Assembly (NCBI GenBank): GCA_001701135.1
Contig: DAAN01000027.1
Span: 1 to 64,000, forward strand
Direction of reading: 5' to 3'
Source: Bacteroidales bacterium H3
GTDB taxonomy: Bacteria; Bacteroidota; Bacteroidia; Bacteroidales; Muribaculaceae
DNA: 64,000 bases
A program made the position numbers and the translations under genes. Position 1 is the first letter of the stretch; each line of letters starts with the position of its first letter. Shown here piece by piece: positions 52,446-60,897 of the stretch. The notes beneath the pieces were generated by a model, which was not told where the DNA came from, did no database searches, and worked only from the letters and a program-made list of their open reading frames with translations.

Positions 52446-52482
52446 GACAACTGAACCTGTAGGAACAACAGAACCTGTCGGA
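52398..52482 (+). repeat. 17-18-bp tandem repeat over the end of the PHP phosphatase gene
   Basis: About five units of the pattern (t/a)GAACCTGTAGGA(a)CAAC run head to tail from 52398 to 52482. Units are 17 or 18 bases long. The last unit reads CTGTCGGAAAT. The phosphatase stop codon lies inside the array, at 52443-52445. Because 17 is not a multiple of three, copy-number change would alter the reading frame of the tail. Confidence 0.9.
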
Positions 52483-52484
52483 AA

Positions 52485-52517
52485 TTTAACCGGGGAATGA
52501 TACTTTTCCTTTCTTTG
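52485..52517 (+). promoter_or_regulatory. Weak promoter for the 52547 gene
   Basis: TTTA (52485-52488), a 21-base spacer, then TTTCTTTG (52510-52517), one mismatch from the -7 consensus. It lies just after the tandem repeat. Confidence 0.3.
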
Positions 52518-52546
52518 CGTGTTTATAAAGGTAAACACCAAAGAAA

Positions 52547-52822
52547 ATGAAAAACAACAGAATCAAACCTATCGACGATGTGCGCGTGGTGCTGGAGTAT
52601 AACGGCAAAGAGAAAGACGCATATCAAGGCTCGGGCTTTCACACAGTTGAGGAAGCTGTCGAAGCAGCTTATGACAGCACCGACAAGGGGCACCTCGATA
52701 TTGAGGATTATGTATTTCTGGTAAAGAACCTCTCTACCGGCACCGAAGCACGTTATCGCGTCAATGCCGGAGGAAATGTAAAAGTGCTCCCCGAGGAGGG
52801 CGTGGCGCCTGTCCCTGAATGA
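52547..52822 (+). CDS. Small cytoplasmic protein of unknown function
   Basis: A 91-residue soluble protein with no signal peptide. It has a strand-helix-strand look (VRVVLEYNGKEKDAYQGSGF, HTVEEAVEAAYDSTDKGHLD, DIEDYVFLVKNLSTGTEARY) and a Pro/Glu-rich end. No family was recognised. Codon use is like the neighbours. A -7-like box and short spacing to the membrane protein gene at 52853 suggest the two may be cotranscribed. Confidence 0.7.
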   Translation: MKNNRIKPIDDVRVVLEYNGKEKDAYQGSGFHTVEEAVEAAYDSTDKGHLDIEDYVFLVKNLSTGTEARYRVNAGGNVKVLPEEGVAPVPE

Positions 52823-52852
52823 TTATGGAATAAACTGCCACTGAATGAGATT

Positions 52853-53437
52853 ATGGAAGGAATCAGATATATGACATCGAAACGCAAAGGACTCACTTCG
52901 CTTTGGTGGCTTCCCATGATTACCGGACTTGCAGCCATAGGTCTGGGAGTGTGGAGTTTTATCAATCCTGCCGAAACATTGCAGCTTTTCGCATTAGTGT
53001 TTGCGATAGCGCTTTGCGTGGCCGGCGGCATGAATCTGATGTTCGCCTGCTTTTCGGGAGGCGCCCCCAACTGGGGCTGGGCGCTGGTGATGTCGCTTAT
53101 CGAGATAGGCTGCGGCGTGTGGATGCTCTGCATGCCCACCCCCATGATGACGGTGGCATTCATTTATGTTGTCGGCATCTGGATACTTATAGCTGCCGTA
53201 AACTCCATAGGTGAGGCCGGCATGTTGGCCGCTTTCTCGCCCGGGTGGGCTGTATTCATGATACTTATGCTGATAGCCGCTGTGGTTTTCGCAGTGATCT
53301 TCCTCACCAATCCCATTGCTGGGGGTGTGGCCGTGTGGCTGTGGCTTGGTATTTCACTGTGTGCCTTTGGCGTCTACCGTATCATTCTTGCCATTGCCCT
53401 CAGGCGCGTCAACCGCTTTACCCGAGGCATGCTTTGA
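52853..53437 (+). CDS. HdeD-like DUF308 membrane protein
   Basis: A 194-residue protein with six transmembrane helices arranged as three DUF308 pairs. Examples are WWLPMITGLAAIGLGVWSFI, FALVFAIALCVAGGMNLMFA and VFMILMLIAAVVFAVIFLTN. Repeated turns (NPAETLQ, MPTPMMT, NPIAGG) match the family. Members include E. coli HdeD, linked to acid resistance, but most are uncharacterised. The start could also be the ATG at 52871. Confidence 0.8.
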   Translation: MEGIRYMTSKRKGLTSLWWLPMITGLAAIGLGVWSFINPAETLQLFALVFAIALCVAGGMNLMFACFSGGAPNWGWALVMSLIEIGCGVWMLCMPTPMMTVAFIYVVGIWILIAAVNSIGEAGMLAAFSPGWAVFMILMLIAAVVFAVIFLTNPIAGGVAVWLWLGISLCAFGVYRIILAIALRRVNRFTRGML

Positions 53438-53475
53438 AAAGGATGCCCTTAAAGGAATGCTTCGAATGTCTGCCC

Positions 53476-54018
53476 TCAGTCTTTGTTGACTAAGGCGAGG
53501 CCGGTGTGGATGGCGCTTTCGTTGGCGGGAATGAGTTTGTGATGCCGCTCGGGGAGAGCCTTGTAGAGGCCGCGGATCACGGCTTCGACAGGCACGTCGG
53601 GACGTTTGCCGAGCAGCGCGCCAAGGAGTATCATGTTGTAGCTTTTGGGCTGTCCGCTCTCGATGCAGGCTTCCATAGCTTCGACCGGAACCACAGTGAT
53701 GTCGGTGCGGGTGGGAGCGTGGTGGATGCCGTAGGGGTCGTAAATGAGAAGGCCGCCGGGCTTCACGCGGCTCTCGAATTTGTCGAGACTCTGCTGATTG
53801 AGGATTACAGCCGTGTCGTAGCTGTCGAGGATAGGCGAGGAAATAGGCTCGTCGGAAAGAATGACGGTTACGTTGGCGGTGCCTCCCCGCTGCTCAGGGC
53901 CGTAGGAGGGCATCCAGGTGACTTCGAGATCGTTTTCGAGAGCTGCGTAGGCGAGGATCTTACCCATTGAGAGCACCCCCTGTCCGCCGAAGCCGGCTAT
54001 GATGATTTCGTCTTTCAT
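53476..54018 (-). CDS. 2-oxoacid:ferredoxin oxidoreductase, gamma subunit
   Basis: A 180-residue subunit with the family start KDEIIIAGFGGQGVLSMGKI and the motif WMPSYGPEQRGGTANVTVIL, which contact CoA and the domain interface. It is the last gene of a four-gene operon (ferredoxin-alpha-beta-gamma) encoding an enzyme that decarboxylates a 2-oxoacid to acyl-CoA and reduces ferredoxin. The gene lies 12 bases after the beta subunit. Confidence 0.9.
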   Translation of the reverse strand: MKDEIIIAGFGGQGVLSMGKILAYAALENDLEVTWMPSYGPEQRGGTANVTVILSDEPISSPILDSYDTAVILNQQSLDKFESRVKPGGLLIYDPYGIHHAPTRTDITVVPVEAMEACIESGQPKSYNMILLGALLGKRPDVPVEAVIRGLYKALPERHHKLIPANESAIHTGLALVNKD

Positions 54019-54030
54019 TGCATGGAGTGT

Positions 54031-54816
54031 TTACTGAGGTTTTGCGGCGTCGGTAGCGGTGTCCTTGAGGTCGCCCATGGGGTATTGTGCGAACATATTC
54101 TCCTCCATCCATTTGTTGGCTTTTTCCGGAGTCATTTTCCATCCCGACGAGCAGGTGGAGACCACTTCGACAAACGATGTGCCGCGCTTTTCCATAGCGT
54201 TGCGGAATGCTTTTTTAAGCGCTGCCTTGGTTTTTCGCACGGCCTGGACGGTGTGGACGGCCTGACGGGTCACGTAGCAGGTGCCGTCGAGGAGGGCGAC
54301 CACGTTGGCCACATGGAGGGGGAAGCCGTTGATGTCGGAGCGGCGACCGTAGGGCGATGTGGCGGTTTTGGCGCCAAGTATCGTAGTTGGCGACATCTGG
54401 CCGCCGGTCATGCCGTATATGCCGTTGTTTATAAGTATTATGACGATGTTTTCGCCGCGGGTGCAGGCGTGGATTGTCTCGGCGGTGCCGATGGCGGCAA
54501 GGTCGCCGTCGCCCTGATAGGTGAATACCACATTTTCGGGCCAGAGGCGGCTCACGGCTGTGGCCACTGCGGGGGCGCGGCCATGGGCGGCCTCGATCCA
54601 GTCGATGTCGATGTAGTTATATGCGAATACGGCGCATCCGACGGGGGCGACACCCACGGTGTTGCCTTCGATGCCCATCTCCTTTATTACTTCAGCCACG
54701 AGTTTGTGCACCACGCCGTGGGAGCATCCGGGGCAATAGTGCATGTTGTTTTCGTCGAGTAGCTCGGGGCGGCTGTAGACTTTGTTTTCGGGGCGTATGA
54801 TTTCCTGACGTGTCAT
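54031..54816 (-). CDS. 2-oxoacid:ferredoxin oxidoreductase, beta subunit (TPP-binding)
   Basis: A 261-residue subunit. The TPP/Mg motif is GDGDLAAIGTAETIHACTRG with NNGIYGMTGGQMSPTT downstream. The N-terminal HYCPGCSHGVVHKL supplies an iron-sulfur cysteine pair, with further Cys in APVGCAVFAY. It overlaps the alpha-subunit gene by four bases (ATGA-type), implying coupled translation. Confidence 0.93.
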   Translation of the reverse strand: MTRQEIIRPENKVYSRPELLDENNMHYCPGCSHGVVHKLVAEVIKEMGIEGNTVGVAPVGCAVFAYNYIDIDWIEAAHGRAPAVATAVSRLWPENVVFTYQGDGDLAAIGTAETIHACTRGENIVIILINNGIYGMTGGQMSPTTILGAKTATSPYGRRSDINGFPLHVANVVALLDGTCYVTRQAVHTVQAVRKTKAALKKAFRNAMEKRGTSFVEVVSTCSSGWKMTPEKANKWMEENMFAQYPMGDLKDTATDAAKPQ

Positions 54817-55922
54817 TTTCTTCCCTCCTTGGCTTCGTTGTTGTCGATAAATTCGCGATGGAAAGCTTCGAGGACTTCGGCGGGGCTGGGGACTATGCCG
54901 CCGAGTCGGCCGAAGTGACGCACGGGCACCGAGTCGTTCACGGCCAGACGCACATCTTCGATCATCTGCCCGGCATTGATTTCCACGCAGAGAATACCTT
55001 TGACATTTTTAGCTGCCTCGCGGATGGCGTCGTCGGGGAATGGCCAGAGGGTGATGGGGCGTATCAGCCCGACTTTGTAGCCCTCCTTGCGGGCGTCCTC
55101 CATGGCTTTGTCGCAGATGCGGGCGATGGAGCCGAAAGCTACGATAAGGTAGTCGGCGTCGTCGGTGTGACGGGCCTCGTAGCGCACCTCGTTCTTGCGT
55201 ATTTCGGCATAGGTGCGCTGGTATCGCAGATTGTTTGTCTCCATCACCGAGGAGTCAAGCTCGAGCGAGGTGGCGATATTGCGGTGTGCGCGCTCCCCTT
55301 TGCCTGTGACGGCCCATGGGCATTGGCGCCGGATCTCTTCGGCGGTGCGGCGCGGACGCTGCTCGGGAAGCACCACTTTTTCCATCATCTGGCCCACGAT
55401 GCCGTCGGCGAGAATCATGGCGGGGGTGCGGTATTTAAACGAGAGGTCGAAACCGAGAGCCACGAAATCGGCCATCTCCTGCACGGTAGAGGGCGCGAGC
55501 ACTATCAGGTGATAGTCGCCGTGACCGCCCCCCTTGGTGGCCTGGAAGTAATCGGCCTGCGAGGGATGGATGGTGCCGAGACCGGGGCCGCCGCGCATCA
55601 CGTTGACAATCAGCGCGGGCAGCTCGGCGGCTGCCATATAGCTTATGCCCTCCTGCATCAGGCTTATGCCGGGTGAGGAGGATGAGGTCATCACGGCTTT
55701 GCCGGTGGCGGCGCCGCCATAGACCATGTTGATCGACGCTATCTCTGATTCGGCCTGAAGCACCACCATGCCGGTGGTTTCCCAGGGCATCTGGGCTTCG
55801 AGAGTTTCGAGCACTTCGCTCTGAGGTGTAATGGGGTATCCGAAGTAACCGTCGCAGCCGTAACGAATGGCAGCCAAGGCGATGGCTTCGTTGCCCTTCA
55901 TGAGTTTTACGTTTTCTTTCAT
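54813..55922 (-). CDS. 2-oxoacid:ferredoxin oxidoreductase, alpha subunit (KorA/VorB-like)
   Basis: A 369-residue subunit with GNEAIALAAIRYGCDGYFGY then PITPQSEV at the start, a catalytic-pocket segment MTSSSSPGISLMQEGISYMA, and a pyrimidine-binding domain followed by a transketolase C-like domain (LIRPITLWPFPDDAIREAA). Bacteroidales homologues are often named VorB. Specificity for 2-oxoglutarate, branched 2-oxoacids or pyruvate cannot be assigned from sequence. It precedes beta and gamma. Confidence 0.9.
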   Translation of the reverse strand: MKENVKLMKGNEAIALAAIRYGCDGYFGYPITPQSEVLETLEAQMPWETTGMVVLQAESEIASINMVYGGAATGKAVMTSSSSPGISLMQEGISYMAAAELPALIVNVMRGGPGLGTIHPSQADYFQATKGGGHGDYHLIVLAPSTVQEMADFVALGFDLSFKYRTPAMILADGIVGQMMEKVVLPEQRPRRTAEEIRRQCPWAVTGKGERAHRNIATSLELDSSVMETNNLRYQRTYAEIRKNEVRYEARHTDDADYLIVAFGSIARICDKAMEDARKEGYKVGLIRPITLWPFPDDAIREAAKNVKGILCVEINAGQMIEDVRLAVNDSVPVRHFGRLGGIVPSPAEVLEAFHREFIDNNEAKEGRK

Positions 55923-55934
55923 CTGATATGAGGG

Positions 55935-56165
55935 TTACTTTTCAACTAAACGGTATACTTCGATACAGGCATCGGGGCAGACAGTGGCGCAGGCGGCGCA
56001 GCCGATGCAGGCATCTTCGTCCGAGGCGTAAGCATAATGATAACCGCGGTCGTTGACCTGCTTGGGCTGCAGCGACAGGCAGTTGCATGGACAGGCCACC
56101 ACGCACAGGTCGCAGCCTTTGCAGCGCTCTTGGTCGATGATTACAGCTCCGTGAATTTTAGGCAT
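55935..56165 (-). CDS. Ferredoxin-like delta subunit of 2-oxoacid oxidoreductase
   Basis: A 76-residue protein with two 4Fe-4S motifs, CKGCDLCVVACPCNCL and CIGCAACATVCPDACI, each CxxCxxCxxxC. It passes electrons from the TPP active site to external ferredoxin. It is the first gene of the operon, 12 bases before the alpha subunit. Confidence 0.93.
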   Translation of the reverse strand: MPKIHGAVIIDQERCKGCDLCVVACPCNCLSLQPKQVNDRGYHYAYASDEDACIGCAACATVCPDACIEVYRLVEK

Positions 56166-56223
56166 AATAGTAGTTTTTGGGCTTGGAGATGAGTAGAGAA
56201 GCGGTTGCTGTTGCGTTTATTGG

Positions 56224-56254
56224 CAAAGTTATAATTATTTCTGCAAGCTGCAAA
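56224..56254 (-). promoter_or_regulatory. Promoter of the 2-oxoacid oxidoreductase operon
   Basis: Minus strand: TTTG (56251-56254), a 19-base spacer, then TAACTTTG (56224-56231). This is a perfect match to the Bacteroidota consensus, about 59 bases before the first gene. It begins eight bases after the end of the upstream gene at 56262. Confidence 0.65.
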
Positions 56255-56261
56255 ATAAAAA

Positions 56262-56759
56262 TTATAATTTTTTACCCTTGATAGCGAAATATTGAAACGG
56301 ATTATCGTCGCTGTCATTGGCATTTGCTAACATAACGGAGCAGAAAACAACGGATTTCAGCCAAGCCTGTCGGTCGGCGCCGTTGACCTCGAGGGCGTTG
56401 ACGCCTCTGCTGACGAGAGCACCCCCGTGGTCGGCAGGAGCCACCAGAAGTGTCGTGAGGGGAGCTTCGGCGCCGTCTGGGATGAATTTCGCGCCTGACC
56501 GCTGGGCAAGAGAGGCGCCCCGACGGTAGTCGCCGCCGGGAATCGAGAATGAGACGGCAAACCCCGCGGCGGCAAGTTCGGCCACGGCGTCGGCCATGGC
56601 ATCGGTCGATGCATCGGCTACATGCAATCCGCAGGGTGTGAATTTCAGAAGCCATTGACCGGGGACGGTGCCCCGCGGCGTTAGCTTCCGGCGGTAGACC
56701 GGGCGGTCGTTGCCCGCCCGGTGCTCCGCCATTTTCTTTTCGAGATAGTTGTCGGCCAT
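56262..56759 (-). CDS. Conserved hypothetical protein, degenerate Rossmann-like
   Basis: A 165-residue soluble protein starting ADNYLEKKMAEHRAGNDRPV, a charged N-terminal helix, then a basic RRKLTPRGTVPG stretch. The rest alternates strands and helices (LHVADASTDAMADAVAELAA, AGFAVSFSIPGGDYRRGASL, GAKFIPDG). It vaguely recalls short-chain dehydrogenases but has no GxxxGxG and no Tyr-x-x-x-Lys. Its start overlaps the stop of the upstream NRPG-repeat protein by one base (TGATG), so both are translated together. Function unknown. Confidence 0.6.
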   Translation of the reverse strand: MADNYLEKKMAEHRAGNDRPVYRRKLTPRGTVPGQWLLKFTPCGLHVADASTDAMADAVAELAAAGFAVSFSIPGGDYRRGASLAQRSGAKFIPDGAEAPLTTLLVAPADHGGALVSRGVNALEVNGADRQAWLKSVVFCSVMLANANDSDDNPFQYFAIKGKKL

Positions 56760-57709
56760 CAGTTTCCGAATCTCAGGGTTGTGTAATAGCCGCCGTAGTT
56801 GGAGTTGAACTCAAGGGTGACAAAGCGGTTGCCGTTGCCGAACCATGTGGCCGATACCACACCGCCGCTGTTGACCGTGCTGACCGGCATGCCGTATTGG
56901 CTGCAGAAGGTGTTATAGAGCGAGTTGTAGCGGCTCATGTCGTAGTAGGTCTGCGGATAAGTGAAAGTAGAGCCGCAGAGCATGCCGTTGTTGTAGTACA
57001 TCGCGGCATCGGGCCAGTAATAGTTCATCTGCGGCACATTGTTGAGGTATACCACATTGTCGCCATATCCGGTGACAGTGTAGCCCTGATTGAGCAGCGA
57101 GTTGACGGTGACGGCCATGGTGGTGCCGAGAGCCACGCCCAGAATGGTGCCGAACGACGGACCGATGTAGCGGGGGGCGGGACGCCATGCACGCGGCGGC
57201 AGCGGGCGGTGCCAGCTGTTGAAGAAGGGCACCGGATGGCGATAGCCGGGACGCAGGTGAGGCGGACGTGCCGAGGGTCTGGGCCGGGGAGGTGCGGGAC
57301 GGTGATGACCGGGGCGATTGTAGCCGGGGCGGTCATAACCCGGACGATGGTTGCCGGGACGGTTATTTCCGGGTCTGTTATGATCCGGACGGTTGTTGCC
57401 TGGTCTGTTGTGGTCAGGCCGGTTGTTACCCGGGCGGTTGTTCCCGGGTCTGTTGTGGTCGGGTCTGTTGTTGCCCGGGCGGTTGCCGGGATTGTTGGGT
57501 CGGTTGCCGGGACGGTTATTTCCCTGATTTCCGGGTCGGTTGTTATGGCTTGGAGAGGCGGGACGCCGGTTTTGCGACTGAGATGGTGAATCCTGGTTGC
57601 TGAAATGGCTGTTGCGGCCGCGGCTCTGTGCTGCGGCGGGAGTGACAGGAAGCGAAAGCATCGCAAGTGCCATAATAAAAGCGGTGACACTTTTCAGTAA
57701 TTTTTTCAT
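56759..57709 (-). CDS. Exported Asn-Arg-Pro-Gly repeat protein
   Basis: A 316-residue protein. The ATG at 57709 starts a signal peptide (KKLLKSVTAFIMALAMLSLP, ending PAAAQS). Residues ~35-150 are a low-complexity, disordered region of repeats such as NRPGNNRPDHNRPG, rich in Asn, Arg, Pro, Gly and His, with a high positive charge. A Pro/Arg-rich linker and a hydrophobic Gly-rich segment follow (GTILGVALGTTMAVTVNSLL). The C-terminal globular part is rich in Tyr/Asn (PQMNYYWPDAAMYYNNG). The C-terminal half resembles DUF6515-type envelope proteins only loosely. Probably periplasmic or surface-exposed. Confidence 0.65.
   Translation of the reverse strand: MKKLLKSVTAFIMALAMLSLPVTPAAAQSRGRNSHFSNQDSPSQSQNRRPASPSHNNRPGNQGNNRPGNRPNNPGNRPGNNRPDHNRPGNNRPGNNRPDHNRPGNNRPDHNRPGNNRPGNHRPGYDRPGYNRPGHHRPAPPRPRPSARPPHLRPGYRHPVPFFNSWHRPLPPRAWRPAPRYIGPSFGTILGVALGTTMAVTVNSLLNQGYTVTGYGDNVVYLNNVPQMNYYWPDAAMYYNNGMLCGSTFTYPQTYYDMSRYNSLYNTFCSQYGMPVSTVNSGGVVSATWFGNGNRFVTLEFNSNYGGYYTTLRFGN
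57310..57545 (-). repeat. In-frame NRPG/NRPD codon repeats
   Basis: The stretch encodes repeated five-residue units (NRPGN, NRPDH) with near-identical 15-base DNA units such as AACAACCGGCCTGAC-like variants. Some are identical and others differ at third codon positions. Copy number may vary between strains without shifting the frame. Confidence 0.75.
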
Positions 57710-57807
57710 GACACTTATCAAGGTTTTATGGTTTGACAAAAATTGCATTTTCTACTTTAGATAATCAAACACAAGGCGGGTTTAACCGTTTATTTCTGAA
57801 AAATTAC

Positions 57808-57815
57808 TAATTTTG
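57808..57815 (+). promoter_or_regulatory. -7 box for the 57889 lipoprotein gene
   Basis: TAATTTTG about 73 bases before the ATG at 57889; a TTTA lies 23 bases upstream. Confidence 0.4.
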
Positions 57816-57888
57816 CACCTTTGATAGAAATTGAGTATGGCCGGAAGTTTATGGGTATGTTTTTTCCGGATTTTAGATTGAAAATGCA

Positions 57889-58347
57889 ATGAGAAAGTCT
57901 ATTCTGTTTTTCGCGTCGGCTATGCTGGCGCTGGCTGTATCGTTCACTTCGTGCGGCGATAAAGCCGATGCTGACCGCAAAGTGGAGAAACTTGTGGAGT
58001 ATATGCAGGCCGACGGTTTCCGGGAGGAAATTGCCGGCACCGAACTGTTTACCGGTTCGGAGGTGACTGTCAATGATTCAGTGGTGGAACTGACCCTGAA
58101 CACCATCGAGGGTATCCGCATCAATGCCCTGCCTGCCCAACTGCTGGCGGCCCAGCAGGAGGGGTTGCGCCAGACTCTGATTCAGAATTATCGTCAGGCT
58201 CTTCCCGAAGATAAAATATGTCGCGAAGGCTTTGAAGGTCTCCGCGACAAGAATATGGCGTTGAAAATCACCTTGCGCGACACGCAGGGCAATTGCGCTT
58301 CGGCTAAGATAGAGCCTAAAGAGGTGCTTTCGTCCGATGCTATTTGA
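57889..58347 (+). CDS. Lipoprotein of unknown function
   Basis: A 152-residue protein with a lipoprotein signal (KSILFFASAMLALAVSFTSC; lipid-attached cysteine after FTS). The mature part is a mixed alpha/beta sequence (VEKLVEYMQADGFREEIAGT, then SEVTVNDSVVELTLN), with helix LLAAQQEGLRQTLIQNYRQA. No family was recognised. It converges with the thioredoxin-like lipoprotein gene and the two overlap by eight bases at their 3' ends. Confidence 0.7.
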   Translation: MRKSILFFASAMLALAVSFTSCGDKADADRKVEKLVEYMQADGFREEIAGTELFTGSEVTVNDSVVELTLNTIEGIRINALPAQLLAAQQEGLRQTLIQNYRQALPEDKICREGFEGLRDKNMALKITLRDTQGNCASAKIEPKEVLSSDAI

Positions 58348-58795
58348 TGAGGGCTGCGACAGCGTTGTCGAATTCGCTACGGTCCATATAGCCTGACGTG
58401 GAAGTGGTGGTGCCGTCGGGCTGTACGTAGACCACGGTGGGAATAGACTGGATGTTGTATTGCGCTGCAAGCCGGGGATTCTGATCCACGTCGATGCTGT
58501 AGAATGCGGCTTTGCCATTATATTTGGCGGCCACGGCGTGGAAATTGGGGGCGAACTGGCGGCAGGGGCCGCACCAGGTGGCGTTGAAATCGAGCACACG
58601 CAGTTTGCCGTCGGCAGGCGGGATGGCCACGTCGCCGGTGATTTCCACTACGGCGGGAGCCTCGGTGGCCGACTCGGTGGGTGTGGCTTTGTCGGCGGCG
58701 GCATCAGAGCCTGATTCCTTTGCTGATTTCGAGCAGGATACTAACGAGATGGCAGCCGCTGCCGCCATTATTGAAATAATTGATCGGATTCTCAT
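58340..58795 (-). CDS. Thioredoxin-like lipoprotein
   Basis: A 151-residue protein. The ATG at 58795 gives a lipoprotein signal (IISIMAAAAAISLVSC). A Ser/Ala/Thr-rich linker follows, then a thioredoxin domain (about 60-151) with active site WCGPC in NATWCGPCRQFAPNFHAVAA and the cis-Pro loop IQSIPTVVYVQPDGTT. It likely reduces or isomerises disulfides in the periplasm while anchored to a membrane. A longer upstream frame runs into the cvpA promoter and is not used. Confidence 0.88.
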   Translation of the reverse strand: MRIRSIISIMAAAAAISLVSCSKSAKESGSDAAADKATPTESATEAPAVVEITGDVAIPPADGKLRVLDFNATWCGPCRQFAPNFHAVAAKYNGKAAFYSIDVDQNPRLAAQYNIQSIPTVVYVQPDGTTTSTSGYMDRSEFDNAVAALIK

Positions 58796-58870
58796 GTTTC
58801 TGACATTTTGATTAGTGTGCAAATATAATGATTTTTTCGGTAGTCCCGGCAAGATTGATGAATATTTTTG

Positions 58871-58878
58871 TAATTTTG
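58871..58878 (+). promoter_or_regulatory. -7 box for cvpA and perhaps the suf genes
   Basis: TAATTTTG about 20 bases before the cvpA ATG. The short cvpA-sufB gap (20 bases) suggests this promoter also serves sufBCDS. Confidence 0.4.
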
Positions 58879-58898
58879 CATTCTGAATTTCAGAACCA

Positions 58899-59384
58899 AT
58901 GACAACTCTCGACGTTTTAATTATAGTTGTGGCCGCTGCCGCCGCCATTGTAGGATGGTGGAAAGGTGTGATAGTGCAGGCCGGATCGGTCGGTGCCGTT
59001 GTGGCCGCAGTGCTGCTCAGCCGGATCGGCGGCGACGCGCTCGCCCGGGTGATCGCAGGCGACGGCGAAATATCGACTGTCGATGTGATTCTGGCCAAAG
59101 TGATACTTTTCATCGCCGGCTACCTGGGCGTGAGAGTGTTGGCCCGGCTGTTCAAGAAAGCCACCCATGCCGTGAAGCTGGGCATTTTCGACCGACTTGG
59201 AGGCGTGGCGTTCTCGCTTTTCGAGTGGATGCTGCTGTTGAGTCTATTTCTCAATCTGTGGCTCGTGATCAAGCCTGATACCAGCATTGCCTCGTTGTCG
59301 ACTATCGGTCATGGCAGTGTGGCGCTGTTTATCGTCGACCTTGCGCCGGCGGTGCTCGGATGGGCGCTTGATTTCAGTTCTTAA
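58899..59384 (+). CDS. CvpA-family membrane protein
   Basis: A 161-residue inner-membrane protein with four hydrophobic segments (LIIVVAAAAAIVGWWKGVIV, GAVVAAVLLSRIGGDALARV, VILFIAGYLGVRVLARLF, FSLFEWMLLLSLFLNLWLVI). The N-terminal TLDVLIIV and GWWKGVIVQ pattern is the CvpA signature. E. coli CvpA is needed for colicin V export; the wider role is unclear. It lies 20 bases before sufB and is probably cotranscribed. Confidence 0.87.
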   Translation: MTTLDVLIIVVAAAAAIVGWWKGVIVQAGSVGAVVAAVLLSRIGGDALARVIAGDGEISTVDVILAKVILFIAGYLGVRVLARLFKKATHAVKLGIFDRLGGVAFSLFEWMLLLSLFLNLWLVIKPDTSIASLSTIGHGSVALFIVDLAPAVLGWALDFSS

Positions 59385-59404
59385 ACAAGCTATTAATCTG
59401 ACTT

Positions 59405-60874
59405 ATGGATAACGCTAAAAAGCCCTCCCGCACGGAGGATTCAGAAATATTGGACGACGTCACCGGCGGAGACTACAAATATGGCTTCGTCACCGACATC
59501 GACACCGAGGTGATACCGGTGGGGCTTAACGAGGAAGTGGTGCGTCTGATTTCAGCCAAGAAACATGAGCCTGAATGGCTCCTCGAGTTCCGACTGAAAG
59601 CCTATCGCCACTGGCTCACGCTCACCCCTCCGAAGTGGGGACACCTGAAGATGCCCGATATTGACTTCCAGGCAATCAGCTATTATGCCGCGCCGGTGAA
59701 AAAACAGGATCCCAAGAGCATCGATGAAGTCGACCCCGAGCTGTTGCGCACGTTTGACCGTCTGGGCATACCTCTGCAGGAGCAGAAAGTGCTCGCCGGC
59801 ATGGCCGTCGACGCCGTGATGGACTCGGTTTCGGTGAAGACAACCCACCGCGAGGCTCTTGCCGAAAAGGGCATCATATTCTGCTCCATATCCGAGGCTG
59901 TGAAGGATTATCCCGACCTTGTGAAAAAATATCTCGGCTCGGTTGTGTCATATAAAGACAATTTCTATGCCGCGCTCAACTCGGCTGTTTTTTCCGACGG
60001 ATCGTTTGTGTATATACCCAAAGGTGTCCGCTGCCCTATGGAGCTGTCGACATATTTCCGCATCAACGCCGCCGGCACAGGGCAATTCGAACGCACGCTC
60101 ATCGTGGCCGACGACGATTCCTATGTCAGCTATCTCGAGGGGTGCACGGCGCCTATGCGCGACGAGAACCAACTCCATGCCGCTATTGTGGAAATCGTGG
60201 TCGAGGAGCGTGCCGAGGTGAAATATTCCACGGTGCAGAACTGGTATGCCGGCGATGCCGAGGGGCGCGGCGGCATCTATAACCTCGTCACCAAGCGTGG
60301 CCTCTGCCGCGGCGACTATTCCAAACTGTCGTGGACGCAGGTGGAGACCGGCTCGGCCATAACATGGAAATATCCGTCGTGCGTGCTGGCAGGCCGCGGT
60401 TCCACCGGTGAATTCTACTCTGTGGCTGTGACACGTAATTATCAGCAGGCCGATACCGGCACCAAAATGATACATCTGGCGCCCGACACCCGCTCGACCA
60501 TAGTGTCGAAAGGAATATCGGCAGGCCACAGCGAAAACTCATATCGCGGACTTGTGAAGGTGACCCCGGCGGCCACCGGCGCCCGCAATCACACCCAGTG
60601 TGATTCGCTGCTGCTCGGCGACAACTGCGGCGCCCACACATTCCCTTATGTCGACGTGATGAACCCGACGGCTGTTGTGGAACATGAGGCCACCACCTCT
60701 AAAATCTCGGAGGATCAGCTGTTTTACTGCAATCAGCGCGGCATCCCCACAGAAGATGCAGTGGGGCTGATCGTCAACGGCTACGCCCGCGAGGTGATGA
60801 ACAAACTGCCAATGGAATTTGCCGTCGAGGCCCAGCGCCTGCTTCAGATCACGCTGGAAGGGTCGATCGGCTGA
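59405..60874 (+). CDS. sufB: Fe-S cluster assembly scaffold SufB
   Basis: A 489-residue beta-helix protein, the scaffold on which SufBCD builds Fe-S clusters. Recognisable segments are [60 protein letters not shown] and [20 protein letters not shown] (containing the cluster-site cysteine region), and [20 protein letters not shown]. Length is normal. First of the suf genes here; sufA and sufE/sufU are not seen. Confidence 0.96.
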   Translation: MDNAKKPSRTEDSEILDDVTGGDYKYGFVTDIDTEVIPVGLNEEVVRLISAKKHEPEWLLEFRLKAYRHWLTLTPPKWGHLKMPDIDFQAISYYAAPVKKQDPKSIDEVDPELLRTFDRLGIPLQEQKVLAGMAVDAVMDSVSVKTTHREALAEKGIIFCSISEAVKDYPDLVKKYLGSVVSYKDNFYAALNSAVFSDGSFVYIPKGVRCPMELSTYFRINAAGTGQFERTLIVADDDSYVSYLEGCTAPMRDENQLHAAIVEIVVEERAEVKYSTVQNWYAGDAEGRGGIYNLVTKRGLCRGDYSKLSWTQVETGSAITWKYPSCVLAGRGSTGEFYSVAVTRNYQQADTGTKMIHLAPDTRSTIVSKGISAGHSENSYRGLVKVTPAATGARNHTQCDSLLLGDNCGAHTFPYVDVMNPTAVVEHEATTSKISEDQLFYCNQRGIPTEDAVGLIVNGYAREVMNKLPMEFAVEAQRLLQITLEGSIG

Positions 60875-60897
60875 CATTCACTTCAAAATCATTCAAG

